This document shows positions 8,679 through 18,739 of a DNA stretch of 41,680 nucleotides, in pieces. The position numbers and the translations under genes were made by a program. Under the pieces are notes generated by a model. That model saw only the letters and a program-made list of their open reading frames with translations. It ran no database searches and had not been told where the DNA came from. The first letter of the stretch is position 1. Each line of letters begins with the position of its first letter. Origin of the DNA: Xanthomonas axonopodis (GTDB taxonomy: Bacteria; Pseudomonadota; Gammaproteobacteria; Xanthomonadales; Xanthomonadaceae); the NCBI RefSeq assembly GCF_001304695.1, contig NZ_JFAQ01000043.1, positions 1 to 41,680 of the forward strand. The letters run 5' to 3'.

Positions 8679-11510
8679 TCCTGATCCTTTTCGACGCCGT
8701 TCTCTTCGACAGCATGACCTTCGGTCGCGACCGCACACGGTGGCGCCGACGCCAGATAGCCCACCACCGTGCACAACAGGCCATAGGCCATGAACGAGCC
8801 GATGCCGAGAAGATTGCCAAGATGCTGGCGGTCGACCAGCACCAACTTCGCCAGGACCAGCCCCATCAGCAGCGCGCCGCCCAGCCACAGCCCGCGTTGC
8901 CCACGACGCGAGCCGATCACCCAGCCCAGCACGCCAAGCACGCTCCAGACGATGGTGAGGCTGGTCTGCGACAAGGTGGCGCCGATCAGCGCCGAATCCC
9001 ACGGCACACCGCCCCAGTGATGCACGCTGTGCAAGGTGCTGCCGGTGATCAACGCCCAACCCAGCACCCCTAGCGCGCTCACGCGCCTGCGCTGCAGCAC
9101 TGTCGGCGCAGGTGCCGACCAGGCCCAGCGCGCAAGCAAGGCAACAACCGCCAATTGCGCCAGCTCGGCGGGATTGAGCAACGGCAGCCACACAGCGCTC
9201 ACCGGGTCCAGCAACGCGAGCAGCCAGCCGAGTCCCAACACCGCGAACCCGCAACTCAGCAACGCGTTGCGTGCGGGATCCAAGCTGTCTCCCTGCGGCC
9301 AGGCCAGCCACGGCCAGCGCAACAGCCCCAGCGCCGCCACCAGCAACCATGGCGCCGCCAGCAAGGCGCAACGCCAGCCATTGGCCAGCGAGAACGCATC
9401 GGCCAGCCAGGCCGCGCCCAACGAGATGACCAACGGCCACAGCAGCCACCAGATGAACTGCGCCGCGATGGCGCCAGCACCTTGCTGGGTGCGCAGGCAC
9501 CACAGCGCTCGCGCGCCCGCCACCGCAAACACTGCCCAAGCCAGCGCGCCCCAATGCGCGAATGGCTGGGTGTGCGCTGCGTCTTGCCACAGCGCCAACG
9601 GAGCCGCCAGCGCCGGACCCGACATCACCGTCCACACCAACGCCGCTGCAGGACGGCGCCGATGCACTTCGGCCGCCAGCCATAGACTAAGTGCGACCAA
9701 GCCCAGCAGCAGATCCGGTTCGCTGCGCAGATCGGCAAAACGCAGGATCTCGTGCACGCCGCACAGCGTCCACCAACCCAGTCCCCACAGATACGCCACC
9801 AGCGCACGCCGCCGATGCCCCGCATCGCGCAGGAACCAGGCACTGGCCCAGCCGGCCAGCGCCAGCAGCAAGGTACTCATGCAGGTTGCGTTGGCCACCG
9901 CGACCGCATCCTCGCGCCAGGCATCCACGCCGAAGGCGACACCCACCGCCGCAAACACCTGCAGCGCGACACCGCTGACCTGCGGGATCCGCCGTTGTTG
10001 GCGAAGCCCCAGCCACAGCAAACCGACGCCTTCCAGAGCAAACACGCTCGCAGTGGCACGTGCCGACAGCGCCAGCGGTACGGCCAGGGTTGCGAACCCG
10101 ACCGCCAGCATCGCGTGCGCCTGGCCCAGCAAGCGCGTGGACGCGCAGCGCAGCAGCCAACTGGCCAGCCCCGCAGACAACGCGGCCACCGCCACCGCGC
10201 CAACGCCAATGGCTGCCGATCGCCCTCAAGCAGTCGCGCCTGCAACGCGAAGGCCACCAGCGGCGTTCCGAACAACAGGCTGCCATCGATGAGCCTGCCG
10301 GCACTGCCGTCGCCGCGGCGCGCATGCAGGACCGGAATCGCCACATACATCGCGAAGAACAGCAACAGGAACGGCTCGATCGTGGCGAATTTCGCCGGGG
10401 TGTACTGCAGCGCACCCCACACGGTGCCGATGCCGAAGGTGAAAACAAACCCCAGCAGGTTCAGCACGCGCCATGGGCGTGTCCATGCAATCGCCACGAT
10501 GCCGGCGTTGAGCACGGCGTAGTACGAAAACAGCGCGACATGATTGCCGCTGCCGGTAGACAACCAGATCGGCGCAAGAAAACCGGCCAGCACGCCCAGC
10601 ACCGCCAACGTGCGCGAATCCTGCAGCACCGCCAGCACACACATGCCTGCGATCAGCACCACGCTGATGCCCAGCGCCATCCCGGCATCGAGCAAGCCGT
10701 ACAACTTGAACGCCGCGAACACGGTCAACAACAAGCCACCGATGGCGCCGCCCTGCAACGCCAACGCAAAGCCCGGCCGCTGCGCGCGCTGCTTCCAACC
10801 GAAGATCAGACCGGCCAATGCCAGAACGCTGATGCCGGCCAAGCGCAGCTCGATCGGCATGCGCATCCAGCCCTGGTCGCTGGCGTACTTCAACAGCGAC
10901 GCCACGCCGGCCAACAACACCAGCATGCCAACCTTGACCGGCACATTGCTCTCGGTGAACCAACGCTTCAAGGCGCTGGCCGCGCGCGCGATGGCGCTGG
11001 GCGCGGCTGGAAGCTGGGGTGGTTGCGCTTGTGCCGATTGCGGTTGCGCCGGCTGAGCGCGCGTTGCCTGCGCTTGCGCGCCGGGACGTTCCGACCCCAC
11101 GATTGCACTGCGCGCCATCGCATCTGCAGGTGCCTGCACCGGCAATGGCGGCGGCACCGCCGAGCCAGACACACCAACCCCTGGTGATCCGCGCCCGGCG
11201 CATCCCAGCCAACGTCCTGACGCGCTGCGTCGGAGGCGCGGTACCCGGGTAGATCGCGGTCGGCGACAGAGCCCGGACCAGCGCCGACATCGGGCGCCTC
11301 GTCTGGTCGTTCCCATGCCCTGCCCTGCGCGTCCGCGGGTGCTTGCGCTGGCGCATCCGCGCGCTCGGCACCACTGCTCTGCCACTGCGCAAGCCGCTGC
11401 TCCAGCGCCGCTACCCGCCGCCGCAGCCCGGCAATCCACACCAGCGCAATCACCACACCCACCGGCACGGCAAGCAGCACCAAGGCCACCAACACGATTA
11501 TCGTTTCCAA
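8675..11510 (-). pseudogene. DUF2339 multi-spanning membrane protein, two frameshifts
   Basis: The intact protein would be about 945 residues: an N-terminal helix (ETIIVLVALVLLAVPVGVVIALV) with a short coiled coil, a Pro/Ala/Gln-rich linker, then some 25 hydrophobic segments typical of DUF2339. Three pieces in different frames make it up. The first break lies at 11178-11181, where reading CAG GGG GTT needs one more G in a G4 run. The second lies at about 10205-10215, where P-L-A then V-G-A-V-A-V-A-A-L requires one more base after TTGGC. Both are one-base losses. The start is best placed at TTG 11510, as no ATG precedes the helix. It pairs with DUF3999 (ATGA overlap). Its function is unknown; either real decay or sequence errors in short homopolymers. 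Confidence 0.8.
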
Positions 11511-11651
11511 CGCAGCAACCCCGAGCCGGCGTCCAGCCGAATGCGCGCACCATACAGCCTCGGGCTGCGGCTGGGCAGCCAGCCTCTCGCGCAGACGACG
11601 GATGGAGCGTCGGCAAGCTGTAGTCGCATGCATGCTTGCGTGCATGCCTCA

Positions 11652-11679
11652 CACAAGAAAACGCCCGGAAAACCGGGCG
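11652..11679 (-). terminator. rho-independent terminator for the SmpA-like gene
   Basis: On the minus strand CGCCCGG, loop TTTT, CCGGGCG is followed by TTTTCTTGT. It begins 11 bases after the stop codon of the gene at 11690 and separates it from the DUF2339 gene. Confidence 0.85.
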
Positions 11680-11689
11680 CTTTGAACAG

Positions 11690-12160
11690 TTATTCGCGGT
11701 AGCCGCTGTCGTTCTTGTTATGGATGATCCAGATCAGGTTGCCGCCGGTCCCCATCGACTTGCCAGCGAACACCAGGCGCCCCTGGCCCTTATAGGCCAT
11801 TTCGTAACGGTAGCGGTCGCCACCAAAGAAGAACGGGATAAATGCCTTGCCGGTCACGTAAGCCCCCTGGTCGTTCGGCTGACCAATCAGGTCGGTGACC
11901 TGCTTCATCGGCATACCGATTTTCAGCTGGGTGAACTTGCTGCCAGGCGCCGGCTTGCCGGTGATCTCGCCCTCGTAATCATTGACGCCCTTGACGGTCT
12001 CGCCGTAGCCCGCCTCGACATCGGACGACTTGATCACCTCACCATCGGCATTCATCCAGGCCGGCGTACCGGTCTGCTTTTTTGCAGCCCAACTCGTCGA
12101 GGGCACGGAACACGCAACAACCACACTCAGCGCCAAGGCGCCTGCCAAAAACTTATTCAT
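11690..12160 (-). CDS. small exported protein with SmpA/OmlA (BamE)-like motif
   Basis: The 156-residue protein starts with a signal peptide (MNKFLAGALALSVVVAC...). Two processing sites compete: VVAC at Cys17 resembles a lipobox, while SWA-A at about residue 25 would be a signal peptidase I site. The segment LKIGMPMKQVTDLIGQPND (about residues 79-97) matches the helical IGM-x-x-x-QV-x-x-LLG-x-P signature of SmpA/OmlA-type domains, found in small envelope proteins such as BamE. It is followed by aromatic beta strands. ATG 12160 is preceded by GAGAGAAAAG. It sits alone between gap and the DUF2339 gene, each with its own terminator. Exact role unknown; an outer-membrane-associated lipoprotein is most likely. 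Confidence 0.75.
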   Translation of the reverse strand: MNKFLAGALALSVVVACSVPSTSWAAKKQTGTPAWMNADGEVIKSSDVEAGYGETVKGVNDYEGEITGKPAPGSKFTQLKIGMPMKQVTDLIGQPNDQGAYVTGKAFIPFFFGGDRYRYEMAYKGQGRLVFAGKSMGTGGNLIWIIHNKNDSGYRE

Positions 12161-12321
12161 CACTTTTCTCTCGATCCATGGAGTTCCCCGATCCTTCGTA
12201 CACGACACGGGAACGGCCGCCGTGCGTGCAAATTAGCGCACGTGAGTCCAGCAAAGTCCACTTCCGTGCGGCTACCGAAGGCGTCACAGCGCAAGAAACA
12301 CAACATCCATGGCCAAAAATG

Positions 12322-12344
12322 AAAAAGCCCCGGCATGCCGGGGC
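12322..12344 (-). terminator. rho-independent terminator of gap
   Basis: On the minus strand the 8-bp stem GCCCCGGC / GCCGGGGC with a 2-base centre is followed directly by TTTTTC. It lies 25 bases after the gap stop codon. Confidence 0.9.
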
Positions 12345-12368
12345 CTGTTTCATCACTGCGCCAAAAAC

Positions 12369-13427
<1,059 letters not shown>

Positions 13428-13467
13428 GCAGCGTCGTTTGTCTGCAGCCGTGTTGGTATGTGCTGTA

Positions 13468-13493
13468 ATTGGGGAATGGGCATTGGGAATTGG
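13468..13493. repeat. imperfect GGGAAT-type repeat upstream of gap
   Basis: ATTGGGGAATGGG is followed at once by CATTGGGAATTGG, two imperfect 13-base units, about 100-120 bases upstream of the gap start. The rest of 13371-13833 shows no gene; it holds the gap promoter region and the leader of the SgcJ-like gene. Confidence 0.75.
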
Positions 13494-13833
13494 TTAGCGG
13501 ATCGCCAGTGAAGGAGTTCTGCACGGTGCCTGTGAGCAACTGGACCGCAACTACGCTCGGCCCGTGCGTGAACACGCGTGAGCGGCCAAGCCGCGCGCCA
13601 CGGCATCGACGACCGATGGTTTCCGGATGACCCATGCCAATGACATGAAGCGTCATTTCGTCGTGCGGGATGAAAGAGGTCGTACCTCCATACATTTCAT
13701 CCACTTAAAGTCAAAGCAGATATGCTGAAGAGCATATTCAATGCTATGCCGAACAGCAGCATTTCGGCACCCCGTGGATTTCGATACTGGCCCTGCCTGC
13801 TGAGGCACCCCATCAATCACACGGAGATTTCCC

Positions 13834-14345
13834 ATGCGTCGCACCCTCTTCTCTCTGTTCTGGCGGTGGCAGCCACCCCGGCGCTGGCTGGCGGCGTGAT
13901 GCATTACACCGACAAGGCCAAGCTGCCGGCCGGCGGCGAAGAGCGCGAAGTCGCTGCGCTGTTCGACACCTGGAACGCGGCGCTGGCCACCGGCAACCCG
14001 CACAAGGTGGCCGACCTGTACGCACCGGACGGCGTGTTGCTGCCGACGGTCTCCAACGAAGTGCGCGCCTCGCGCGAGCAGATCGAAAACGACTTCGAGA
14101 TGTTCCTGACCAAGAAGCCGCAGGGCGTGGTCAATTACCGCACCGTGCGCGTGCTCGACGACGACAGCGCTGTGGATGCCGGCGTGTACACCTTAACCTT
14201 GACCGACAAGGCCGGCAAGAAGAGCAACGTGCAGGCCCGCTACACCTTCGTGTACGAAAAGCGCGACGGCAAGTGGCTGATCATCAACCAACACAATTCG
14301 GCTATGCCGCAAGTAGATGCACCCAAGGTCGCCAAGGTCAAGTAA
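13834..14345 (+). pseudogene. SgcJ/EcaC-like NTF2-fold exported protein, frameshift in the signal peptide
   Basis: The C-terminal 155 residues are an NTF2-like domain: LFDTWNAALATGNPHKVADL, YAPDGVLLPTVSN, NYRTVRVLDDDSAVDAGVYT and ARYTFVYEKRDGKWLIINQH. This matches the SgcJ/EcaC (DUF4440/CaMKII-association type) group, small alpha-beta cones often exported or fused to enzymes; no catalytic role is assured. The natural start is ATG 13834, with GGAG ten bases upstream, giving MRRTLFSL. That frame stops at 13897 after 21 codons. One more base in the CTCTTCTCTCT tract (13846-13857) would join it to VLAVAATPALAGG, a proper signal peptide end. So one base is lost inside the signal sequence. Without it the protein cannot be exported and probably is not made. 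Confidence 0.75.
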
Positions 14346-14433
14346 GCGGCACATCGCATCGGCGATCGAATCGCTGTCGAGGCCACTGCGCAGGCAACCA
14401 TCGGTACCCTTCCCGCGCCGACAGCTGTGCCGA

Positions 14434-14465
14434 GCGCATCGCACGATGCCACACGTGCGATGCGC
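14434..14465. repeat. perfect 11-bp inverted repeat between the SgcJ-like and OmpW-like genes
   Basis: GCGCATCGCAC pairs with GTGCGATGCGC across a 10-base loop, 90 bases after the SgcJ-like stop codon. No T-run follows on either strand, so it is not a standard intrinsic terminator. It could stabilise the 3' end of the upstream transcript or block read-through. Confidence 0.7.
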
Positions 14466-14632
14466 CGCTGCGCGCACCGGCACGGCGCGCAGACGCCGCC
14501 GTCCGCGCGAGTGTGATTGCAGCCCCTGCAGGCCCGTGTGCCTGAGCGCACAGCCGAATTGATCAGGATCAAGGCAGCGGCGACGCCAAGCGCCAAGACT
14601 TCCCACATCCATTGCACCCCACGAGACTTCCC

Positions 14633-15256
14633 ATGCGTATGCGCTCTACCCTTTTGTTCGTCGGCCTGGCCGCTTCTTGCGTCAGCCTCCCGCACTGGCG
14701 CAATCCTAAAGGCGACTGGACCGTTGCCGTCGGCGCCCACCAGGTCGCTCCCAAATCCGACAATGGCCGCCTGGTCGGCGGCACACTGGAAGCAGACGTA
14801 GGCAAGGACATCAAGCCGACCTTCACCGCCGAATACTTCATCGCAGACAACCTCGGCATCGAGGTCCTGGCCGCGCTGCCGTTCGAGCACGACATTGCAA
14901 TTCGCGGCCTGGGCCGGGTGGGCAGCACCAAGCATGTGCCGCCGGTGATCTCACTGCAGTACCACTTCAACGCCCAAGGCACGCTATCGCCGTTCATTGG
15001 CGCCGGCATCAACTACACGCGTTTCTTCGACACCGATACCCGCGGCGCGCTGGCCGGCAGCACGCTGGAGCTGGACGATTCCTGGGGCCTGGCACTGCAT
15101 GCAGGCGTGGACTACACGCTCAGCGACCGTGGCGCGCTGCGCATCAACCTGCGCTGGATCGATCTCGATACCCAAGCGCGCCTGGACGGCAACCGTATCG
15201 GCACGGTCAACATCGATCCGCTGGTCTACGGCGTGGCCTACGTGCACCGGTTCTGA
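14633..15256 (+). CDS. OmpW-family outer-membrane protein, signal-peptide cleavage region altered
   Basis: The 207-residue protein is an eight-strand OmpW-type beta barrel. Shared family segments are NLGIEVLAALPFEHDI, PPVISLQYHFN, PFIGAGINYTRFF and DPLVYGVAYVHRF with a C-terminal phenylalanine. OmpW proteins are small outer-membrane channels for hydrophobic compounds. ATG 14633 is used. The signal peptide is odd: residues 20-25 read PHWRNP, but shifting the frame for about 15 bases gives PALAQS, exactly the cleavage site expected and found in the neighbouring paralogue. This needs one base lost before 14692 and an extra T at about 14707. The mature barrel frame is unaffected. Cys16 in LAASC might act as a makeshift lipobox. 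It forms a tandem pair with the next gene. Confidence 0.85.
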   Translation: MRMRSTLLFVGLAASCVSLPHWRNPKGDWTVAVGAHQVAPKSDNGRLVGGTLEADVGKDIKPTFTAEYFIADNLGIEVLAALPFEHDIAIRGLGRVGSTKHVPPVISLQYHFNAQGTLSPFIGAGINYTRFFDTDTRGALAGSTLELDDSWGLALHAGVDYTLSDRGALRINLRWIDLDTQARLDGNRIGTVNIDPLVYGVAYVHRF

Positions 15257-15373
15257 TCCCGCGGCGTGGGCGGCGCATCTCTGGCACACTTGCCGTCCAG
15301 GGACGTGCATCCACCGCCGGAGTTGCGGACAGGTCGGTCACGTCGCCCGTCTGTCCGACCTACCGGGGATTCC

Positions 15374-15988
15374 ATGAACACGCTGACTCGCACCGCCCTC
15401 GCCATCGCACTGGCCGCCTCGGCCGCACCCGTCCTTGCACAGTCGGCCGGTCATTGGACGACCGGTTACGGTGCCGGCTATGTCTCGCCCAAGTCCAATA
15501 GCGGCACCTTCGGCGGCACCCAGGCCGAAATCAAGGGCGCGCCGGCACTGTCGTTCACCTACGAATACTTCCTGCGCAACAACCTGGGCATCGAAGTGCA
15601 GGCCGCAGTTGCCGGCAAGCACGACCTCGAACTGCAGGGCATCGGCAAGGTGGGTAGCTATTGGTCGGTGCCACCGAGCGTGCTGCTGCAGTACCACATC
15701 AACGGCTATGGCACGGTGTCGCCGTTCGTTGGCGTCGGCATCAACTACACCACGTTCCTGGGCGAAGACACCGAGCCGGCAGTTGGTAGCGGCGATCTGC
15801 GTTTCGACGATTCGGTCGGCGCCACTGCACATGTCGGCGTGGACTTCATCTTCAACGACCGTAGCGGCCTGCGCGTGGATGCGCGCTGGACCGATTCGCG
15901 CAGCAATGTCGACCTCAATGGCGCGCGGCTGGGCAAGGCGCGGATCGATCCGTTGACCTTCGGCCTGTCATACCTGGTGTATTACTGA
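15374..15988 (+). CDS. OmpW-family outer-membrane protein
   Basis: The 204-residue protein has a clean signal peptide, MNTLTRTALAIALAASAAPVLAQ, and an OmpW barrel: NNLGIEVQAAVAGKHDLEL, PPSVLLQYHINGYG, VSPFVGVGINYTTF, DFIFNDRSGLRVDARW and PLTFGLSYLVYY ending in an aromatic residue. It is clearly a paralogue of the preceding gene (about half of the residues match by eye), so the two arose by tandem duplication. The ATG at 15374 follows CCGGGGATT. Function inferred from family: outer-membrane pore for small hydrophobic molecules, often stress or metal responsive. The 117-base spacer has no terminator, so co-transcription is possible. Confidence 0.88.
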   Translation: MNTLTRTALAIALAASAAPVLAQSAGHWTTGYGAGYVSPKSNSGTFGGTQAEIKGAPALSFTYEYFLRNNLGIEVQAAVAGKHDLELQGIGKVGSYWSVPPSVLLQYHINGYGTVSPFVGVGINYTTFLGEDTEPAVGSGDLRFDDSVGATAHVGVDFIFNDRSGLRVDARWTDSRSNVDLNGARLGKARIDPLTFGLSYLVYY

Positions 15989-16170
15989 GAGCGCCTCGCA
16001 CCACGACTGCGCTCATCGCCAGATGGGCGCGGCCAGCACCTGGTGCGGCATGCCCCATGCGGATGCTGCAGTTGCCGCGTTGCGTGCAAACCCGCCCGAC
16101 GACGGCTTGCTCCATCCGGGCGCGCTCCAGGCACGAGTCGGCGCCATGCTGAGGCGTGGCTGTCGCAGCG

Positions 16171-16196
16171 CCGGGACGGCCATCAAACCGTCCCGG
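16171..16196. repeat. 9-bp inverted repeat just upstream of the S1/P1 nuclease gene
   Basis: CCGGGACGG and CCGTCCCGG are separated by 8 bases, and the element ends 21 bases before the nuclease ATG. No T-run follows. It may be a stem in the nuclease leader or the 3' end of the OmpW transcript. Confidence 0.6.
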
Positions 16197-16217
16197 ACCG
16201 ATGCGTACAATCGCAGG

Positions 16218-17033
16218 ATGAAGACACTTTCCCTCTCTGCATTCGTTGTTGCGACGGCAATGGCCGCCGCGATCCACCCCACCACCGCCTTGGCCTGGGG
16301 CCCGCAAGGCCATCGCCTGGTGGCGCGCATCGCCGAAACCGAACTGAGCCCGCAGGCACGCGCTCAGGTGGCGCAATTGCTGGCCGATGAGCCGGACCCG
16401 ACCCTACACGGCGTGGCCACCTGGGCCGATGAGTTGCGCGAGCACGACCCTGACCTGGGCAAGCGCTCCGGGCCGTGGCACTACGTCAACCTTGGCGAAC
16501 ACGACTGCACGTACGCGCCGCCGCGCGACTGCCCGGACGGCAACTGCGTGATCGCCGCGCTCGACCAGCAAGCCGCCCTGCTCGCAGATCGCACCCAGCC
16601 GCTGGATGTCCGCCGCCAGGCCTTGAAGTTCGTGGTGCATTTCGTCGGCGACATCCATCAGCCGATGCACGCCGGCTATGCGCACGACAAGGGCGGCAAC
16701 GACTTCCAGCTGCAGATCGACGGCAAGGGCAGCAACCTGCATGCGCTGTGGGACAGCGGCATGCTCAACGACCGCCACCTGAGCGACGATGCGTACCTGC
16801 AACGCTTGCTGGCACTGCCCGCCGCCACTGCGGTGTCTGCGGCCCTGCCACCGCCGGCTGCGGCATGGGCACAGGCGTCGTGCAAGATCGCCATCACGCC
16901 GGGCGTCTACCCGAACGCGCACGTGTTGCCCGCCACGTACATCGCCACCTATCGCCCGATCGCCGAAACCCAGCTGCGCATCGCAGGTGACCGGCTTGCC
17001 GCCATCCTCAACGCGGCGCTGGCCAGCCCCTGA
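16218..17033 (+). CDS. S1/P1-type zinc-dependent nuclease, secreted
   Basis: The 271-residue precursor has a signal peptide ending TALA, so the mature chain begins with tryptophan (W27), as required in this family, whose N-terminal amine and carbonyl bind zinc. The other zinc ligands are all visible: H32 (WGPQGH), D71 (ATWADE), H88 (WHYVN), H141-D145 (HFVGDIHQ), H151, H175 and D179 (NLHALWDSG). Such enzymes cut single-stranded DNA and RNA at 5'-P-O bonds and have 3'-nucleotidase activity; in a plant pathogen they would work outside the cytoplasm, for nutrient phosphate or on extracellular nucleic acid. Several cysteines suggest disulphides. ATG 16218 is chosen at the signal peptide. Followed 13 bases later by the MBL gene, likely co-transcribed. 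Confidence 0.93.
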   Translation: MKTLSLSAFVVATAMAAAIHPTTALAWGPQGHRLVARIAETELSPQARAQVAQLLADEPDPTLHGVATWADELREHDPDLGKRSGPWHYVNLGEHDCTYAPPRDCPDGNCVIAALDQQAALLADRTQPLDVRRQALKFVVHFVGDIHQPMHAGYAHDKGGNDFQLQIDGKGSNLHALWDSGMLNDRHLSDDAYLQRLLALPAATAVSAALPPPAAAWAQASCKIAITPGVYPNAHVLPATYIATYRPIAETQLRIAGDRLAAILNAALASP

Positions 17034-17046
17034 CATGGAGTCGCCG

Positions 17047-17871
17047 ATGCAGCCCCAGGTGCTTGCTTTCTTTCATGCCGACAGCAACACCTTCACCTAC
17101 GTGGTCGCCGATACGGCCACCGGTGCGGCGGCAGTGATCGACCCGGCGCTGGACTATGCGGCCGATAGCGGCGTCATCGGCAGCCAGTCGGCGCAGGCCG
17201 TCCTTGCCGCCATCCAACAACACGGATGGCAGCTGCAGTGGCTGCTGGAAACCCATGCGCATGCCGATCACCTGTCTGCGGCGCAGTGGCTGAAGCAGCA
17301 TTGGCCGCAGGCGCGCATCGGTATCGGCGAGGGTATTTGCCAGGTGCAACGAACCCTTGCCCCGCAGTACGCGTTGCCGGAAGACTTCCGCGCCGATGGC
17401 TCGCAATTCGATCATCTGTTTGCCGACGACGAGCGCTTCAAGCTTGGCGGTATCGCAGCACGCGTCATCGCGGTGCCCGGCCACACCAGCGACAGCATTG
17501 CGTATCTGATCGGCGATGCGCTGTTTCCTGGCGACTCGTTGTTCATGCCGGATGCGGGCACGGCGCGTTGCGATTTTCCCGGCGGCGATGCACGCCAGCT
17601 GTTTGCCTCGATCCAGCGCCTGTATGCGCTGCCGGAAAGCACCCGCGTGTTCGTCTGCCACGACTACGGCCCGGGCGGGCGCGCGGTGGCGCATCAGACC
17701 AGTATCGGTGCGCAGCGGCGCAGCAACATCCACGTGCGCGACGGCGTGGACGTGGAGACCTTCGTGGCGCAGCGGCATGCGCGCGATGCCACCTTGCCCC
17801 AGCCCAAGCTGATCCGCCCGGCACTGCAAACCAATCTTCAGGCCGGGCGTTGCGCCGGAGTGGTCCTGTAG
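17047..17871 (+). CDS. MBL-fold metallohydrolase, persulfide dioxygenase/ETHE1-like
   Basis: The 274-residue protein has the metallo-beta-lactamase fold with ETHAHADHLSAAQWLK (metal ligands H-x-H-x-DH), AVPGHTSDSIAYLIGD, PGDSLFMPDAGTARCDF and VFVCHDYGPGG. The spacing and the AGTARCDF segment match the persulfide dioxygenase group (ETHE1, Blh), which binds a single iron and oxidises glutathione persulfide to sulfite, so it may serve in sulfide detoxification. Glyoxalase II is less likely. The GGAG in the upstream ATGGAG serves as ribosome binding site for ATG 17047; ATG 17035 is the alternative. It follows the nuclease by 13 bases and precedes modA by 75. No sulfurtransferase domain is fused. 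Substrate is inferred from the family. Confidence 0.85.
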   Translation: MQPQVLAFFHADSNTFTYVVADTATGAAAVIDPALDYAADSGVIGSQSAQAVLAAIQQHGWQLQWLLETHAHADHLSAAQWLKQHWPQARIGIGEGICQVQRTLAPQYALPEDFRADGSQFDHLFADDERFKLGGIAARVIAVPGHTSDSIAYLIGDALFPGDSLFMPDAGTARCDFPGGDARQLFASIQRLYALPESTRVFVCHDYGPGGRAVAHQTSIGAQRRSNIHVRDGVDVETFVAQRHARDATLPQPKLIRPALQTNLQAGRCAGVVL

Positions 17872-17946
17872 CGCACACAGGCTCGCCACGCGGTGCGCAT
17901 CGCGTAGCCGCTATGATCGGGGCCCTGTCCTGGTAAGGAGCCTTCG

Positions 17947-18723
17947 ATGCGCATGATCTGTTTCTGGCAGCGCGCGTTGTGCGTGCTGATGCTGGCGTTG
18001 CCCCTGCTGGCGAGTACGCAGACCGCCCCGGTGACGGTGTTTGCGGCCGCCAGCCTCAAAGAATCGATGGACGAAGCCGCCACCGCGTACGAAAAAGCGA
18101 CCGGCACGCCGGTACGGGTGTCGTATGCAGCCAGTTCTGCGCTGGCACGTCAGATCGAACAGGGCGCACCGGCGGACGTGTTCTTCTCGGCCGACCTGGA
18201 ATGGATGGACTATCTGCAGCAGCGTGGGCTGGTGCTGCCGGCGCAGCGTCACAACCTGCTCGGCAACACGCTGGTATTGGTCGCGCCGACGAACAGCAGG
18301 CTGCGCGTGGATCCGCGTGCGCCCGGCGCCATTGCCAAGGCGCTTGGGCAGAGCGGGCGCCTGGCCGTGGGCCAGACCGCCAGCGTGCCGGCCGGCAAGT
18401 ACACAGCCGCCGCGCTGCGCAAGCTCGGTCAATGGGAGAGCGTCAGCAACCGGCTTGCCGAATCGGAAAGCGTGCGCGCGGCATTGATGCTGGTCTCGCG
18501 TGGCGAGGCGCCGCTGGGCATCGTGTATGGCTCGGATGCGCGCGCCGATGCCAAGGTGCGTGTGGTCGCCACCTTCCCCGACGACAGCCATGACGCCATC
18601 GTGTATCCGGTCGCCGCATTGAAGAACCGCAGCAATCCCGCCGCCGTAGCGTTCGTAACCTGGCTGGAAAGCAAGCCGGCCAAGGCGATCTTTGCGCGCC
18701 GTGGTTTTTCGTTGAAGGATTGA
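17947..18723 (+). CDS. modA: molybdate ABC transporter, periplasmic binding protein
   Basis: The 258-residue precursor has a signal peptide ([23 protein letters not shown]) and begins the mature part with [17 protein letters not shown], the ModA signature. [25 protein letters not shown] and [11 protein letters not shown] follow, then [10 protein letters not shown] and GIVYGSDAR, which line the oxyanion site. It captures molybdate or tungstate and hands it to ModB. The start is firm: AAGGAG lies seven bases before ATG 17947. First gene of modABC; spacing to modB is 16 bases or less. No ModE gene or clear ModE box is visible nearby. Confidence 0.95.
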   Translation: MRMICFWQRALCVLMLALPLLASTQTAPVTVFAAASLKESMDEAATAYEKATGTPVRVSYAASSALARQIEQGAPADVFFSADLEWMDYLQQRGLVLPAQRHNLLGNTLVLVAPTNSRLRVDPRAPGAIAKALGQSGRLAVGQTASVPAGKYTAAALRKLGQWESVSNRLAESESVRAALMLVSRGEAPLGIVYGSDARADAKVRVVATFPDDSHDAIVYPVAALKNRSNPAAVAFVTWLESKPAKAIFARRGFSLKD

Positions 18724-18739
18724 GGCACACCGTTTGTCG

